Assembly (NCBI GenBank): GCA_964555055.1
Contig: CAZKQW010000003.1
Coordinates: 186,001-250,000, forward strand
DNA: 64,000 nucleotides
Source of the DNA: GCA-016699445 sp964555055
GTDB taxonomy: Bacteria > UBA10199 > JACPAL01 > GCA-016699445
Direction: 5' to 3'
Part shown: piece by piece, positions 54,397 to 63,313 of the stretch
How positions within the stretch are numbered: position 1 is the stretch's first letter
Layout of the letters: each line of letters starts with the position of its first letter
The notes under the pieces: model-generated
The model's input: only the letters and a program-made list of their open reading frames with translations
The model's database searches: none
What the model was told of the DNA's origin: nothing
Program-made: the position numbers and the translations under genes

Positions 54397-55363
54397 AAGA
54401 ATCCATGTCGTCATCCACGGGTGCGGAGCGATCGCGAAAAAGCACGCCTCGGTCCTGAGGGGATTTCCCAAGGATTCCGACGTCTCGTTTTCCAGCCGCG
54501 ACGGCGATAAGGCCCAACGTTACCGTGACCGTTGGCGGGGCCTAAAGGCCTACGGCGGGTTGGAGAGCGCTTTGGAGGACCCGGCGGTCGATGTGGTCCT
54601 GCTTTGCACGCCCCACCACACGCATGCGCCGCTCGCCGAGGCATGCCTACGGGCGGGAAAGAGGGTCATCGTCGAAAAGCCCTTGGCGCTTACCTTCGGT
54701 GAGGGGAGCCGACTCGTGGCTTCGGCGGAATCGAAAGGGCTTCTCTTGACGGTCGCGGAGAACTATCACTACCGGCCGGGCCTTTTGAAGTTGGAGGAAT
54801 GGATCGCTCGGGGAATGGTGGGCGACCTGCAATTGATCCGCATCCATAAGTTGCACAGGCGAAAAGCCGACCTCGTGGATTGGCGCGTGGACGCGGCCAG
54901 CATGGGAGGCGGCGCTTTGATAGACGGAGGCATCCACTGGGTCAATGTTCTAAACACCTTGGCGGGCCCCGTCGCCGACGTCATGGCCCAATCGTTTCCC
55001 GACCTCGGCGCGGGGAGGGCGGAGATGGGTCTTTCCGTCTTATCCAAGTCCGAGCGCGGCGTCGTCGGTCAACTCAATTACTCTTGGATCCATTCCGATT
55101 ATTCCGACCTTAAATTCTTCGCCGTCTACGGCACGAAGGGCACCGTATACGTCAATCACACGTTCTTGTTCCTGCATTATCACGGTCGTTCGGGCCGTCG
55201 ATGGTGGGTGGGGTTGCGGGACGCCTTGGGGTTCCGTGCGATGTGGGAAGATTTCCTGAAATCGATCCGGGACGGGACCTCTCCCCGCATGACCGCACGG
55301 AAAGCCCTGGAGGACGTGCGGTTCGTGGAGAAAGCCTACCGGTCTATGGTGTCTTCGGTCTAA
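54386..55363 (+). CDS. Gfo/Idh/MocA-family NAD(P)-dependent oxidoreductase
   Basis: 325 residues. Rossmann start VVIHGCGAIAKKHASVLRG, then DVVLLCTPHHTHAPLAEACLRAGKRVIVEKPLALT (EKP catalytic Lys motif) and GGGALIDGGIHWVNVL, all diagnostic of the family. The family oxidises or isomerises sugars and inositols. Overlaps the GMC gene, so the two redox enzymes likely act together on one sugar. Converges with the HpnK-like gene, 4 bases shared. Confidence 0.88.
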   Translation: MSNERIHVVIHGCGAIAKKHASVLRGFPKDSDVSFSSRDGDKAQRYRDRWRGLKAYGGLESALEDPAVDVVLLCTPHHTHAPLAEACLRAGKRVIVEKPLALTFGEGSRLVASAESKGLLLTVAENYHYRPGLLKLEEWIARGMVGDLQLIRIHKLHRRKADLVDWRVDAASMGGGALIDGGIHWVNVLNTLAGPVADVMAQSFPDLGAGRAEMGLSVLSKSERGVVGQLNYSWIHSDYSDLKFFAVYGTKGTVYVNHTFLFLHYHGRSGRRWWVGLRDALGFRAMWEDFLKSIRDGTSPRMTARKALEDVRFVEKAYRSMVSSV

Positions 55364-56163
55364 ACGAAGGAGCAGGGTACCCAATTCTTCCTCCCCAACA
55401 GCTCGCCGAATTCCGGGCTGGTTAGGAGCCTGAGCTCGGCTTCTCGATCTCCGGGGAAATCATCCCCATGGTAGTCGTCATCCGCATATTTTTTTGCGGG
55501 GTGGACCATGACTTCGGCCTTATCCGCCTCGATACGATCCAAGAGAGAGGCCCAGGCTTCAAGGCCATGGGTTTTATTCCCCAGGGTGAATCCGTAGAAA
55601 GGCACCGAGGGAACCCCGAAATCCAGATTCACCGTGATGAGATGGAAAAAAAGACGGACGAGCCTCCGGGGCAGAAAAAGACTTCCCCGTTCTGCGGGCA
55701 CGCGGACGAAGGGGATTTTTTCCCTCCGGGCGATTTCCCCCACGACGTCGCGGATCATGGGAAAAACGTGCACGTGCTGGTGGCCGTCGGCGTGGGACGG
55801 GCGGAGGCCGGCCTTAGTGAAGGCTTCGTATTGGAGCCCGAGCTCGCGAGCGACGTCCTCGCGTTTTATTTTCCCCCAAAAAGAACGGATGAGAAGGGAC
55901 GGAAGCGAGTGAAAATAGCCGTCGGTTGTGACCAAAGAAGGGATGGAACGTGGATCGGAGACGGGCTGTCCTAACGTGAGGTTGATATGCCATCCGATGT
56001 CGATCGCATGGGTTTTGGCCAGACCCAAAGCTTCGGAAGACGCGTCGAAATTGACGAGGGCGCTCGCCGAAGAAATGCGTCCCTCGCGGATGCCCAAAAC
56101 GACGCCTTCGTTCACGCCGCGGGTCAGGCCGAAATCATCCGCGTGGATGATGAGCTTCTTCAA
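55360..56163 (-). CDS. ChbG/HpnK (YdjC-type) carbohydrate deacetylase
   Basis: About 267 residues. KKLIIHADDFGLTRGVNEGVV at the N-terminus carries the metal Asp pair, HADGHQHVHVFP has the His ligands and active-site region, and HPAKKYADDDYHGDDFPGDRE completes the YdjC fold. TTG 56163 is a likely start because homologues begin just before the ADDFG motif; an ATG at 56214 would overlap the GT2 gene by 80 bases. It removes N-acetyl groups from sugars or hopanoid precursors. Coupled to the upstream GT2 gene. Confidence 0.85.
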   Translation of the reverse strand: MKKLIIHADDFGLTRGVNEGVVLGIREGRISSASALVNFDASSEALGLAKTHAIDIGWHINLTLGQPVSDPRSIPSLVTTDGYFHSLPSLLIRSFWGKIKREDVARELGLQYEAFTKAGLRPSHADGHQHVHVFPMIRDVVGEIARREKIPFVRVPAERGSLFLPRRLVRLFFHLITVNLDFGVPSVPFYGFTLGNKTHGLEAWASLLDRIEADKAEVMVHPAKKYADDDYHGDDFPGDREAELRLLTSPEFGELLGRKNWVPCSFV

Positions 56164-56917
56164 GCCGGTAGTGTCCTTTCCAACGCCACCAATGGATGCG
56201 GCAGATATCCACAAACATGCCGAGGCCGTCCCGCAGGAAGTTCATCGTCGATCCGATGTGGTAATGGAGGGTGATCGGCACTTCGACGACCTTCAACCGC
56301 GCCAAATGGGCGAGGTAGAGCGCCTCGACGTCGAAGCTGAATCCCGTCAGCTTCAACTGGGAAAAGATGAATTTCGCGGCGTCCGCCTGGAAACCCTTGA
56401 GTCCGCCTTGAGTGTCGCGCGTTTCCGGTATCAAAGACGTGTAACGGACGAGGAAGCTGAACATGCGGCTCATCATATGGCGCTGGTAAAGGTGGCGCGT
56501 GACGGCGGGGCTGATGATGTAGCGCGTATCGCGGTGCGTGCGCGAGGCAATGGCGACGTCAACCCCGGCCTTGAGGGTATCGAGCACCTTGTACACCTCG
56601 CTCATCGGGTAGGCCAAGTCGCAGTCGGTAAAGAGGCGGTATTTCCCTTCGGCCGCCAACAAACCGCGCCCGACCGTCGCGCCTTTGCCGGAGTTCCGTT
56701 CGTTCACCAAGAGGCGGATGGGAAAAGCCGCATTGTTCTCTATGAATTCCCGGCAAATCGCCTCGGAATGATCCGGACTCGCGTCGACGACGAGGATGAG
56801 CTCCCACGTTTCCCCCGCGTCACGCGACCGCGAGAGAATCCCCGTTCGGATGTCTTCCAGACTTTGCCTTAAGAAGCCTTCGGCTCCGTAGATGGGGATG
56901 ACGAGGGAAACATCCAT
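56135..56917 (-). CDS. GT2 glycosyltransferase, polyprenyl-phosphate sugar synthase type
   Basis: 260 residues. SLVIPIYGAEGFLRQSLEDI opening, VVDASPDHSE, GKGATVGRGLLAAEGKYRLFTDCDLAYP with the DxD metal site, then TQGGLKGFQADAAK and FSFDVEALYLA. This pattern is close to dolichyl-phosphate beta-glucosyltransferase/DPM synthases, which charge a polyprenyl phosphate. It overlaps the HpnK-like gene, suggesting that the sugar (perhaps N-acetylated) is deacetylated after or around lipid attachment. Confidence 0.85.
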   Translation of the reverse strand: MDVSLVIPIYGAEGFLRQSLEDIRTGILSRSRDAGETWELILVVDASPDHSEAICREFIENNAAFPIRLLVNERNSGKGATVGRGLLAAEGKYRLFTDCDLAYPMSEVYKVLDTLKAGVDVAIASRTHRDTRYIISPAVTRHLYQRHMMSRMFSFLVRYTSLIPETRDTQGGLKGFQADAAKFIFSQLKLTGFSFDVEALYLAHLARLKVVEVPITLHYHIGSTMNFLRDGLGMFVDICRIHWWRWKGHYRLEEAHHPRG

Positions 56918-56956
56918 GCGACAGTCCGGGAAATGACCCGGCCTCGAGGGTTCGGG

Positions 56957-57466
56957 TTAGAAGAAGTAGTAGCGCAATTGGAGTCCGCCGGTCATGTCGA
57001 ATTCGTTATCCGGGTTGAATTCGAAGCCCGGAGCGAGCTCCACGCCGATCTCGAACTCGCCGTCGCTCAACTGCCACGCGACGCCCAGGGGAAAGCGCAT
57101 CGCGCCGACCGCTTTATCGTTCTTGGCCACGCCCGTCTTGAAGCCGGCGCCGAAATACGGGACGACGGTGAAATCATTGCCGTTGTAGTCCAAGATCCCC
57201 TTCAAGTGGAAAAGAAGGGAAGGCTGGATGATGAAGCCTTCCTCCTCGAAACCGTAACCCAAGGTCAAATCACCGGCCAAATGCTCAAGAAAATAAGCGC
57301 GCGTATTGAGTCCGATGGGTTCCCCTAAATTGACGCCGACGCCCCAGGTCCTGGAATCGCTACCGGAATGACGACGGCTTTTTTTCGCCGCTTCCGCCGT
57401 AGGCGCCAGGGAAAGTAAAGCTGTTAGTAGAACCGATGCGACCGCGACTCTTAAAATATATTTCAT
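56957..57466 (-). CDS. Outer-membrane beta-barrel-like secreted protein
   Basis: About 169 residues, started at ATG 57466 with GGAG upstream; a longer frame adds an unrelated N-terminus. Signal peptide MKYILRVAVASVLLTALLSLAPTAEA. The mature part alternates in short strands (WGVGVNLGEPIGLN, LAGDLTLGYGFEEEG, FTVVPYFGAGFKTG, FEIGVELAPGFEFN) and ends with aromatic RYYFF, typical of small outer-membrane barrels. Function unknown. Divergent to uvrC. Confidence 0.75.
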   Translation of the reverse strand: MKYILRVAVASVLLTALLSLAPTAEAAKKSRRHSGSDSRTWGVGVNLGEPIGLNTRAYFLEHLAGDLTLGYGFEEEGFIIQPSLLFHLKGILDYNGNDFTVVPYFGAGFKTGVAKNDKAVGAMRFPLGVAWQLSDGEFEIGVELAPGFEFNPDNEFDMTGGLQLRYYFF

Positions 57467-57538
57467 GACGTATCTCCGCTCTCCCCATGAAGTTGTTAGA
57501 TTGATTGCTAAACTCACGTGCTTTGCTAGCTTGCCCTC

Positions 57539-59215
57539 ATGCATCTTTCCGAAAAAGTCAAAGACTTCCCGCACGCGCCCGGCATTTACGTGATGAAGGA
57601 CGCTGACGGGAAGGTGCTTTACGTCGGCAAGGCCATCGATTTACGCAAGCGCGTTTCGAGTTATCTCAAGGACGAGGGTGACGGACGCCACCATATCCGA
57701 TTCCTGATGAAGCGTGTGGCCGACGTCGACTACGTCATGACGGATTCGGAAAAGGAGGCCCTCCTCCTCGAAAATACGTATATCAAGAAGCACCGCCCGC
57801 GTTACAACATCCACCTCAAGGACGATAAGACTTACATCAGCATCAAGCTCACCAAGCACCGCTTCCCTCGCATCCTCGCGACGCGCCAGATCCGTAAGGA
57901 CGGCGGGACCTATTTCGGGCCCTACACGTCCGCGGCCGCCGCCTACGAGACGGTGGAGTTTCTGGAGAAGCATTTCCGTTTGAGGAATTGCGGTGACAAT
58001 GAATTTTCCAATCGGGTGCGCCCTTGCCTGCAGCACCAGATCCACCGCTGCGACGCCCCGTGCGTCGGTCTAGTCTCCGAAGAAGGCTACGGATCCCTCG
58101 TCCAACAAGCCAAGTACTTCCTCAAAGGCCAGAATCACGAGCTCTTGGACATCATTAGAGAAGCGATGAAGCGGCACGCCGAAAACGAAGAATACGAAAA
58201 GGCCGCCGCGGCCCGCGACTTGATCCAGTCGTTGGAGGAGACGCTCGAAAAGCAAAAGGTCGAGAAGCACGCGTGGATCGACCAGGACGTCGTGGCCGTC
58301 TTCCGTCAAGGCGAAGAGATGTCTTGGTGTGTGATGATGATCCGCCAGGGCAAGGTCTGGGAGACCAAACTGCATCATTTGAGAGGGCACGAAGAGGATG
58401 AAGACGCGATGGAATCGTTTTTGAACCAGCACTATCAGGAGCGTTTCCTGCCCGACGAGATCCTCGTGGCGCGCGATTTTCCGATGAGGGAGGCGTTAGC
58501 CCAAATCCTTTCCGAAAAAAAAGAAAGGAAGGTGCAGATCCTCGTTCCCCAAAAGGGCGAGAAGAAGGAATTGGTGGATCTGGCCCTCCGCAACGCGAAA
58601 GACGCCTTCGAACACCGGACGAAAAAGGAGGAAAGCGCCCAAGAGATATTATTAGCGCTTCAAGAAACATTGGGGTTGAGACGCTATCCGCGCCGCATCG
58701 AATGCTTCGATATTTCGACGCTGGGCGGCCAATTCAACGTCGGTTCGCTCGTCGCCTTCGTCGACGGCGTTCCGGAAAAAGCTTCCTACCGGCGGTTTAA
58801 GATCCGGAACGCCTATCCCATCGAAGGCGTGATGCAGCCGAACGATTTCCTGATGATGAAGGAAATGCTCACGCGGCGTTTGAAGAGGGTGAACCGCGTG
58901 GAGGGTCCGGAAAAGGATCCAAAGTGGGAAAATCCGGATTTGATCGTCATCGACGGCGGCAAAGGGCAGCTGAATATCGTGGCCGCCGTGATGGAAGAGT
59001 TGGGCGTCACGGATATCGACCTCATCTCGCTTGCTAAAGAAAGTGATCAGGATACCCAAGACAAAGTCTTTTTACCCGGCAGGAAAAATCCGGTTTTATT
59101 GGGAAAGCACTCGAACCTTCTTCATCTTCTGATGCGCATCCGCGACGAAGCCCACCGTTTCGCCATCACGTACAACCGCCAATTACGCGGCAAGTCTTTC
59201 CTAAAACCTTCTTAA
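57539..59215 (+). CDS. uvrC: Excinuclease ABC subunit C lacking the C-terminal HhH domain
   Basis: 558 residues, about 40-60 shorter than usual. N-terminal GIY-YIG nuclease (GIYVMKDADGKVLYVGKA, KRVSSYL), the Cys-rich region (RNCGDNEFSNRVRPCLQHQIHRCDAPCVG), a UVR motif (EEYEKAAAARDLIQSLEETL) and an RNase H-like nuclease with ECFDIS, LIVIDGGKGQL and RDEAHRFA. The protein stops right after AITYNRQLRGKSFLKPS, where the (HhH)2 domain usually begins. No HhH-coding frame follows; a terminator does. Incision chemistry should remain, DNA binding may differ. Confidence 0.93.
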   Translation: MHLSEKVKDFPHAPGIYVMKDADGKVLYVGKAIDLRKRVSSYLKDEGDGRHHIRFLMKRVADVDYVMTDSEKEALLLENTYIKKHRPRYNIHLKDDKTYISIKLTKHRFPRILATRQIRKDGGTYFGPYTSAAAAYETVEFLEKHFRLRNCGDNEFSNRVRPCLQHQIHRCDAPCVGLVSEEGYGSLVQQAKYFLKGQNHELLDIIREAMKRHAENEEYEKAAAARDLIQSLEETLEKQKVEKHAWIDQDVVAVFRQGEEMSWCVMMIRQGKVWETKLHHLRGHEEDEDAMESFLNQHYQERFLPDEILVARDFPMREALAQILSEKKERKVQILVPQKGEKKELVDLALRNAKDAFEHRTKKEESAQEILLALQETLGLRRYPRRIECFDISTLGGQFNVGSLVAFVDGVPEKASYRRFKIRNAYPIEGVMQPNDFLMMKEMLTRRLKRVNRVEGPEKDPKWENPDLIVIDGGKGQLNIVAAVMEELGVTDIDLISLAKESDQDTQDKVFLPGRKNPVLLGKHSNLLHLLMRIRDEAHRFAITYNRQLRGKSFLKPS

Positions 59216-59244
59216 AAATGAGAAAAACTGTGTCTTTTCCTACC

Positions 59245-59273
59245 GCAACCCACAGAGGGTGGGGGCTTTTTTT
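59245..59273 (+). terminator. Rho-independent terminator after uvrC
   Basis: CCCAC-AGAGG-GTGGG stem, extended by an outer GC/GC pair with bulges, followed by seven T. Ends the uvrC transcript. Confidence 0.75.
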
Positions 59274-59367
59274 AAGTCGCGTCAAAAATCATGCCAATTA
59301 TTTCAATAGGTTAACCTTCTAAAATATAGATCCGCGTCATGGCATTACCCTTGCTGACTCAGTGGGT

Positions 59368-59646
59368 ATGGCCGGAAAAAAGCGTCGGGATAAGGTGATC
59401 AAGAGCCTCACTCTGCAAGCCAATCAAAACCTCCAGGACTCGTTCGCTCTTTTAAATAATATGCAGCCCATCGTCATGAGCTGCGGCGGGATCTACATCC
59501 CGCACCAACGCGTGACGGACGACGTCCGGGACTGGCAACAGATCGTCAACTTGCCTGGCGACGGGATGCAGGCGTCGGTCTTCGGTTTCTCCGGGGAGCT
59601 TCCGAGCCCTCTCGATATGTTTTTGTTTCGGGAATCGTCGAATTAG
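59368..59646 (+). CDS. Hypothetical small protein
   Basis: 92 residues from ATG 59368 (a GTG two codons earlier is possible). No family recognised. It is basic at the N-terminus (GKKRRDKVIKSLTLQ) and has an extended region with VMSCGGIYIPHQRVTDDVRDWQQIVNLPG and no membrane helix. It lies 40 bases before the methyltransferase gene and has backbone-like GC. Coding status is moderately supported. Confidence 0.45.
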   Translation: MAGKKRRDKVIKSLTLQANQNLQDSFALLNNMQPIVMSCGGIYIPHQRVTDDVRDWQQIVNLPGDGMQASVFGFSGELPSPLDMFLFRESSN

Positions 59647-59685
59647 ACATCGTGAAATTTGAAGAGGGGAAGCGGGCCTTGTTTC

Positions 59686-60210
59686 ATGTGGAAAAATCCA
59701 GCGAAGAACACATCCGGCATTCTTTTGGATATCGGCACGGGGAATCCCCAAGAGGGGGAGAGGCAAGCTTATGCCGAGTACGTCCTGCAAGACGTCGACG
59801 GATCGATCCCCGGCATCGACTTAGTATGTGATATCAAAGATCTCGCATCCTTCATTCAATCCAAACAATGCCGGCGCATCCGGGCCTCCCATATCTTGGA
59901 ACACTTCGGCACCCATGAGGTCGCCGGCGTCTTAAAGATGCTTCATGGATTGCTCGAGGACGACGGGGAATTGGAAATCATCGTCCCCAACTTCAAATGG
60001 CACGCCGGATTGGTCTTCAAGGGCGAGGACGCGCTCGCCGTGTATTATGCGTTCGGAGGCCAAAAAGACCCTTGGGATTTCCACAAGACGGGGTTTACGC
60101 CCTCCCTCCTTAAAGCGCGCTTAAGCGAAGCCGGATTCCAAATCGTCCAATTCGTCGAACAATCCTCGATCACCGCCGTCTCCCGAAAGTCCCATGCCGC
60201 CCCCGCCTAA
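59686..60210 (+). CDS. SAM-dependent methyltransferase-like protein
   Basis: About 174 residues. GILLDIGTGNPQ resembles motif I of class I methyltransferases, VCDIKDLASF motif II, ASHILEHFGTHEVAGVLKMLHGLLEDDGELEIIVPNF motif IV-V, as in the short methyltransferase_11/31 group found in glycan clusters. ATG 59686 is chosen; a TTG nine codons earlier is the alternative. It overlaps the following glycosyltransferase gene by 17 bases, so the two probably act on the same glycan. Confidence 0.75.
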   Translation: MWKNPAKNTSGILLDIGTGNPQEGERQAYAEYVLQDVDGSIPGIDLVCDIKDLASFIQSKQCRRIRASHILEHFGTHEVAGVLKMLHGLLEDDGELEIIVPNFKWHAGLVFKGEDALAVYYAFGGQKDPWDFHKTGFTPSLLKARLSEAGFQIVQFVEQSSITAVSRKSHAAPA

Positions 60211-60943
60211 GATCACCCTTCTCACACCTTCGAACCGTTCCGCGGAGGGATTGGCGATCGTCGGCCAAGCGATCCGAGACGCGTTGGAGAAAACGGGCCC
60301 CAAAATCCCCGACGTCGAATGGATCGTCGGCGCCCCGCGAAAACCGCCGTCATTGCCTTACGCGTACTCTTGGGTGGAAGACCCTCCGAGGGAAGATGGG
60401 GATTATTGGGTTTTGAATAAGCTCTATAATCGGATGATCGCGAAAGCGTCCGGCGAGCTTTTGGTTTCGGTGCAGGATTTCACGTCCTTCGAACCCGAGG
60501 GGCTCTTGAAGTTTTGGCTCCATTACCGGGCGAATCCAAAAGCCGTGGTGAGCGGCGTCGGCCATAAATACGCCGATCCGTCTTTCACGCGGCGGATCTG
60601 GGAGGATCCGCGGGTGCGGCCGGAGCTTCCCTCGATTTACCGGTGCCCGTTCGCCTTCATCGAAGGAAATTACTTGGCGGTCGCGAAGGCCGCTGTTTTG
60701 GACGTGGGCGGGTTTGACGAGGCTTTGGACCGTTTCGCGGGAATGGATTGGTATTCGGTCTTGGATCGCCTCGATTTACGCGGCGGTTACGACTTCATGA
60801 TCTCTCAAATCAACGTGTCCTACAGCGTGAATCATGAGCGCTATCCCGATTGGGAAGCGCGAAACGCCCTCCATGGTCCCTACCAACAGCGGAGGAAAGT
60901 TTACCTTGGAGTTGATTGGGTCGCTAGTTCCCGATCCGAGTAG
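60194..60943 (+). CDS. GT-A fold glycosyltransferase-like protein
   Basis: 249 residues. YWVLNKLYNRMIAKASGELLVSVQDFTSFEP has the N-terminal nucleotide-sugar binding segment with Asp at the DxD position region, and FAFIEGNYLAVAKAAVLDVGGFDEALDRFAGMDWYSV is the usual acceptor-side GT2 signature (GGFDE...D.E/D.). It is part of a short tandem with the methyltransferase and HAD-Nudix genes. Sugar and acceptor unknown. Confidence 0.78.
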   Translation: MPPPPKITLLTPSNRSAEGLAIVGQAIRDALEKTGPKIPDVEWIVGAPRKPPSLPYAYSWVEDPPREDGDYWVLNKLYNRMIAKASGELLVSVQDFTSFEPEGLLKFWLHYRANPKAVVSGVGHKYADPSFTRRIWEDPRVRPELPSIYRCPFAFIEGNYLAVAKAAVLDVGGFDEALDRFAGMDWYSVLDRLDLRGGYDFMISQINVSYSVNHERYPDWEARNALHGPYQQRRKVYLGVDWVASSRSE

Positions 60944-61010
60944 GGTATCGCTTCGATTTTCCGAAACTCCCCTAGGGACTTCCCGAAGATTCCCTTCAAA
61001 AGGAGTCCTC

Positions 61011-62393
61011 ATGTCATACGCACTTCCCCCATCCTTCGCCGCCGCCAGGAAGGCCGTCTGCGTCTTCGATTATAACGGTACTTTGTTTCCCGGGCGGTCG
61101 GACCATGCGTTCCTTGATTGGCTCGGCCAAAACCACCCGGACTCGGGGACCAAAGGGGCCTTCAGAGACGAGAACAAGACCCGCTTTCGAAGCGACCCGG
61201 GAGCCGTCTTAATGGAGATTCAAGACTTTTGGGCGGGCGAAGGAAGGGCGATTTTCGAAAAGTTCCGTGTGGAGGGGCAGCTTAATAAACGGTTCTCGCC
61301 GGGAGTCGGCGATTTCTGGGCCTGGAGGCGCGCGAACGAAAATTCCCTCTGCGTCGCCAGCACGGGAATGCGTCCTTACGTCGAAGGGGCTCTGGACGTT
61401 CTCTGGCCCGATCACGTCGTCATGAATAGGGACTTTTGGCCTCTGGCCGTCGGGAACAAGGCCGATAAGGTGAGGCGGTTGGCGGAGGTCCTGTCGGCCG
61501 CGGGCCTAGATCCCTTCTCGGTCTTTACCGACGATCCGGGAGAGCCGATGGTGGGCGGATTTCTTTGGAACGAGATTAACGTCGTGGGAACCAAGACGGC
61601 TCCTGAAGAGTTAAAGTTCCAGAGGGTAGACCCTCTCCAAAGAAAGACCGATACCCCCGAGTGCGTGAAGCTTTATACGGACATGGTTTTGAGGGGCGAA
61701 ACGCCTCGGGAAAACCGCGTAAACTATTACTATCAGTGGGTCTTGAGGATCCAGGCCGATAAAGCCATCCAGGAAGTTTTCAACGTATTTTCAGAGGGCC
61801 GGGAAGTCGCGGATACCTTTTGGCTATGGCAACTTCTGGGTGGCGCTGGGCTCTTTCTATCCGAACCCGCTTCCATCCAGGAAGAAATCCTCAGAGGCAT
61901 CGGGAGTCTGATCCCGGATTTCGGGGGTTACTGCTGGAAACTCTATAAGGTTCTGGGTTCCCTCCCCGGGGACGATAAAACCCCTCTGCTGCGCGTCTTG
62001 CCGAAACCTCGGTTCGTCGCGATCGTCCTGGTCACGCGGAACGAGGGAAAAGAAGTTTTCATCACCCAAAGAGCCCGGGGCGATTTCCAGGGATCCTGGA
62101 GCCTCACGAGCGGGAACGGCGCTTCGAGATTCTTGGAAAACCCCATCGACGCCGCAGGGTATGAAGTGCTGGGGGACTTGGAGTGCAAGACGCGGAATAT
62201 GACCTTTATGAAGGCAGAGCTTCGCGATCCCGCCGACCCTAAATCCCTACCTATTTATGTTTATCGGTGTGAAATCGATGGGGAGCCAAAGTTAAATCCC
62301 CGATTCGTCTCCGCGGGACGATGGGTGTCACGGGAAGAAGCGCTGACGCTTCCGATGGCTTTCGGCCATGAGGAGTACGTGGCTTTGCGTTAG
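61011..62393 (+). CDS. HAD-like phosphatase fused to degenerate Nudix-like domain
   Basis: About 460 residues, from ATG 61011 with AAAAGGAG before it; a longer frame overlaps the glycosyltransferase gene. The N-terminal HAD domain starts VCVFDYNGTLFPG (Asp20 nucleophile; Asn22 where HAD enzymes usually have Asp) and continues ASTGMRPYVEG and VFTDDPGEPM. The C-terminal part (from about 335) has PRFVAIVLVTRNEGKEVFITQRARGDFQGSW, a Nudix-fold opening, but the GX5EX7REUXEE box is absent. The middle section is helical. I know of no established family with this fusion. Function unknown. Confidence 0.7.
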   Translation: MSYALPPSFAAARKAVCVFDYNGTLFPGRSDHAFLDWLGQNHPDSGTKGAFRDENKTRFRSDPGAVLMEIQDFWAGEGRAIFEKFRVEGQLNKRFSPGVGDFWAWRRANENSLCVASTGMRPYVEGALDVLWPDHVVMNRDFWPLAVGNKADKVRRLAEVLSAAGLDPFSVFTDDPGEPMVGGFLWNEINVVGTKTAPEELKFQRVDPLQRKTDTPECVKLYTDMVLRGETPRENRVNYYYQWVLRIQADKAIQEVFNVFSEGREVADTFWLWQLLGGAGLFLSEPASIQEEILRGIGSLIPDFGGYCWKLYKVLGSLPGDDKTPLLRVLPKPRFVAIVLVTRNEGKEVFITQRARGDFQGSWSLTSGNGASRFLENPIDAAGYEVLGDLECKTRNMTFMKAELRDPADPKSLPIYVYRCEIDGEPKLNPRFVSAGRWVSREEALTLPMAFGHEEYVALR

Positions 62394-63304
62394 ACGACGT
62401 CCAACCATTGGGCGTATTTTTCATTCTCGCCCTTCACGATCGAGAAGAAGATCTCCTGGATTTTTTGCGTGATCGGACCGGGCTTGCCGGGTCCGATTTG
62501 GCGGTCGTCGATTTCGCGGACCGGCGTGATCTCGGCGGCCGTGCCGGTGAGGAAGACTTCGTCGGCCAGGTAGAGCTCGTCGCGGGTGAATTTCTGTTCC
62601 CGCACTTCGATCTTCAAGTCCCCGAAGATCTGGATCAGCGACGCGCGCGTGATGCCGTCCAGGATGGACGCGCCCGTGGGCGTCGTGCGCACGATGCCGT
62701 TCTTCACGATGAAGATATTCTCCCCCGTCGCCTCGGCCACGTAGCCGTCCGTATCCAGAAGAATGGCCTCGTCGTAACCGGCTTTGAGCGCTTCGCGCTT
62801 GGCCATGATGGAGTTCACGTAGTTGGCGGCGGCTTTGGCCTTGTTCAAGGTCGAGCCCACGTGATGGCGGTCGAAGGAGGAAATCTTGCAGCGGATGCCT
62901 TTTTTCAGGCCTTCTTCGCCTAAATACGTGCCCCAAGGCCAGGCGGCGATCGCCACGCGGATGGGGTTGTGCACGGCGTGAAGGCCCATTTCGCCGTCGC
63001 CGATGAAGGCGATGGGACGCATGTAACCGTGCTTGAGCTTATTCACGCGCAGGACTTCACGGTGGGCCTCCAGGATCTGCTCGCGCGTGAAGGGGATCTG
63101 CATCATGAGGATGTGCGCCGAATCGAAAAGGCGGTCGATGTGCTCCTTCAGCTTGAAGATCGCCGTGCCCTTCTTGCCTTCGTAAGCACGGATGCCTTCG
63201 AAGACGGCCATGCCGTAATGCAGGGCGTGGGTGAGGATGTGGACGTTCGCGTCCTCCCACTTCACCATTTTCCCGTCGAGCCAGATGAATTCCGTTTTTT
63301 GCAT
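62390..63304 (-). CDS. ilvE: Branched-chain amino acid aminotransferase
   Basis: 304 residues, class IV PLP aminotransferase. IWLDGKMVKWEDANVHILTHALHYGMAVFEGIRAY start, catalytic Lys in AKAAANY, and GYVAEATGENIFIVKNG, with TPTGASILDGITRASL for the phosphate-binding region. Converges with the HAD-Nudix gene, sharing 4 bases. It is separated from mtnA by 9 bases on the same strand. Confidence 0.94.
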   Translation of the reverse strand: MQKTEFIWLDGKMVKWEDANVHILTHALHYGMAVFEGIRAYEGKKGTAIFKLKEHIDRLFDSAHILMMQIPFTREQILEAHREVLRVNKLKHGYMRPIAFIGDGEMGLHAVHNPIRVAIAAWPWGTYLGEEGLKKGIRCKISSFDRHHVGSTLNKAKAAANYVNSIMAKREALKAGYDEAILLDTDGYVAEATGENIFIVKNGIVRTTPTGASILDGITRASLIQIFGDLKIEVREQKFTRDELYLADEVFLTGTAAEITPVREIDDRQIGPGKPGPITQKIQEIFFSIVKGENEKYAQWLDVV

Positions 63305-63313
63305 AAAATAACC

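Noticed and set aside
59216..59367. Frameshifted HhH domain after uvrC
   Set aside because: No frame in this stretch encodes HhH-like residues; a terminator begins about 30 bases after the stop.
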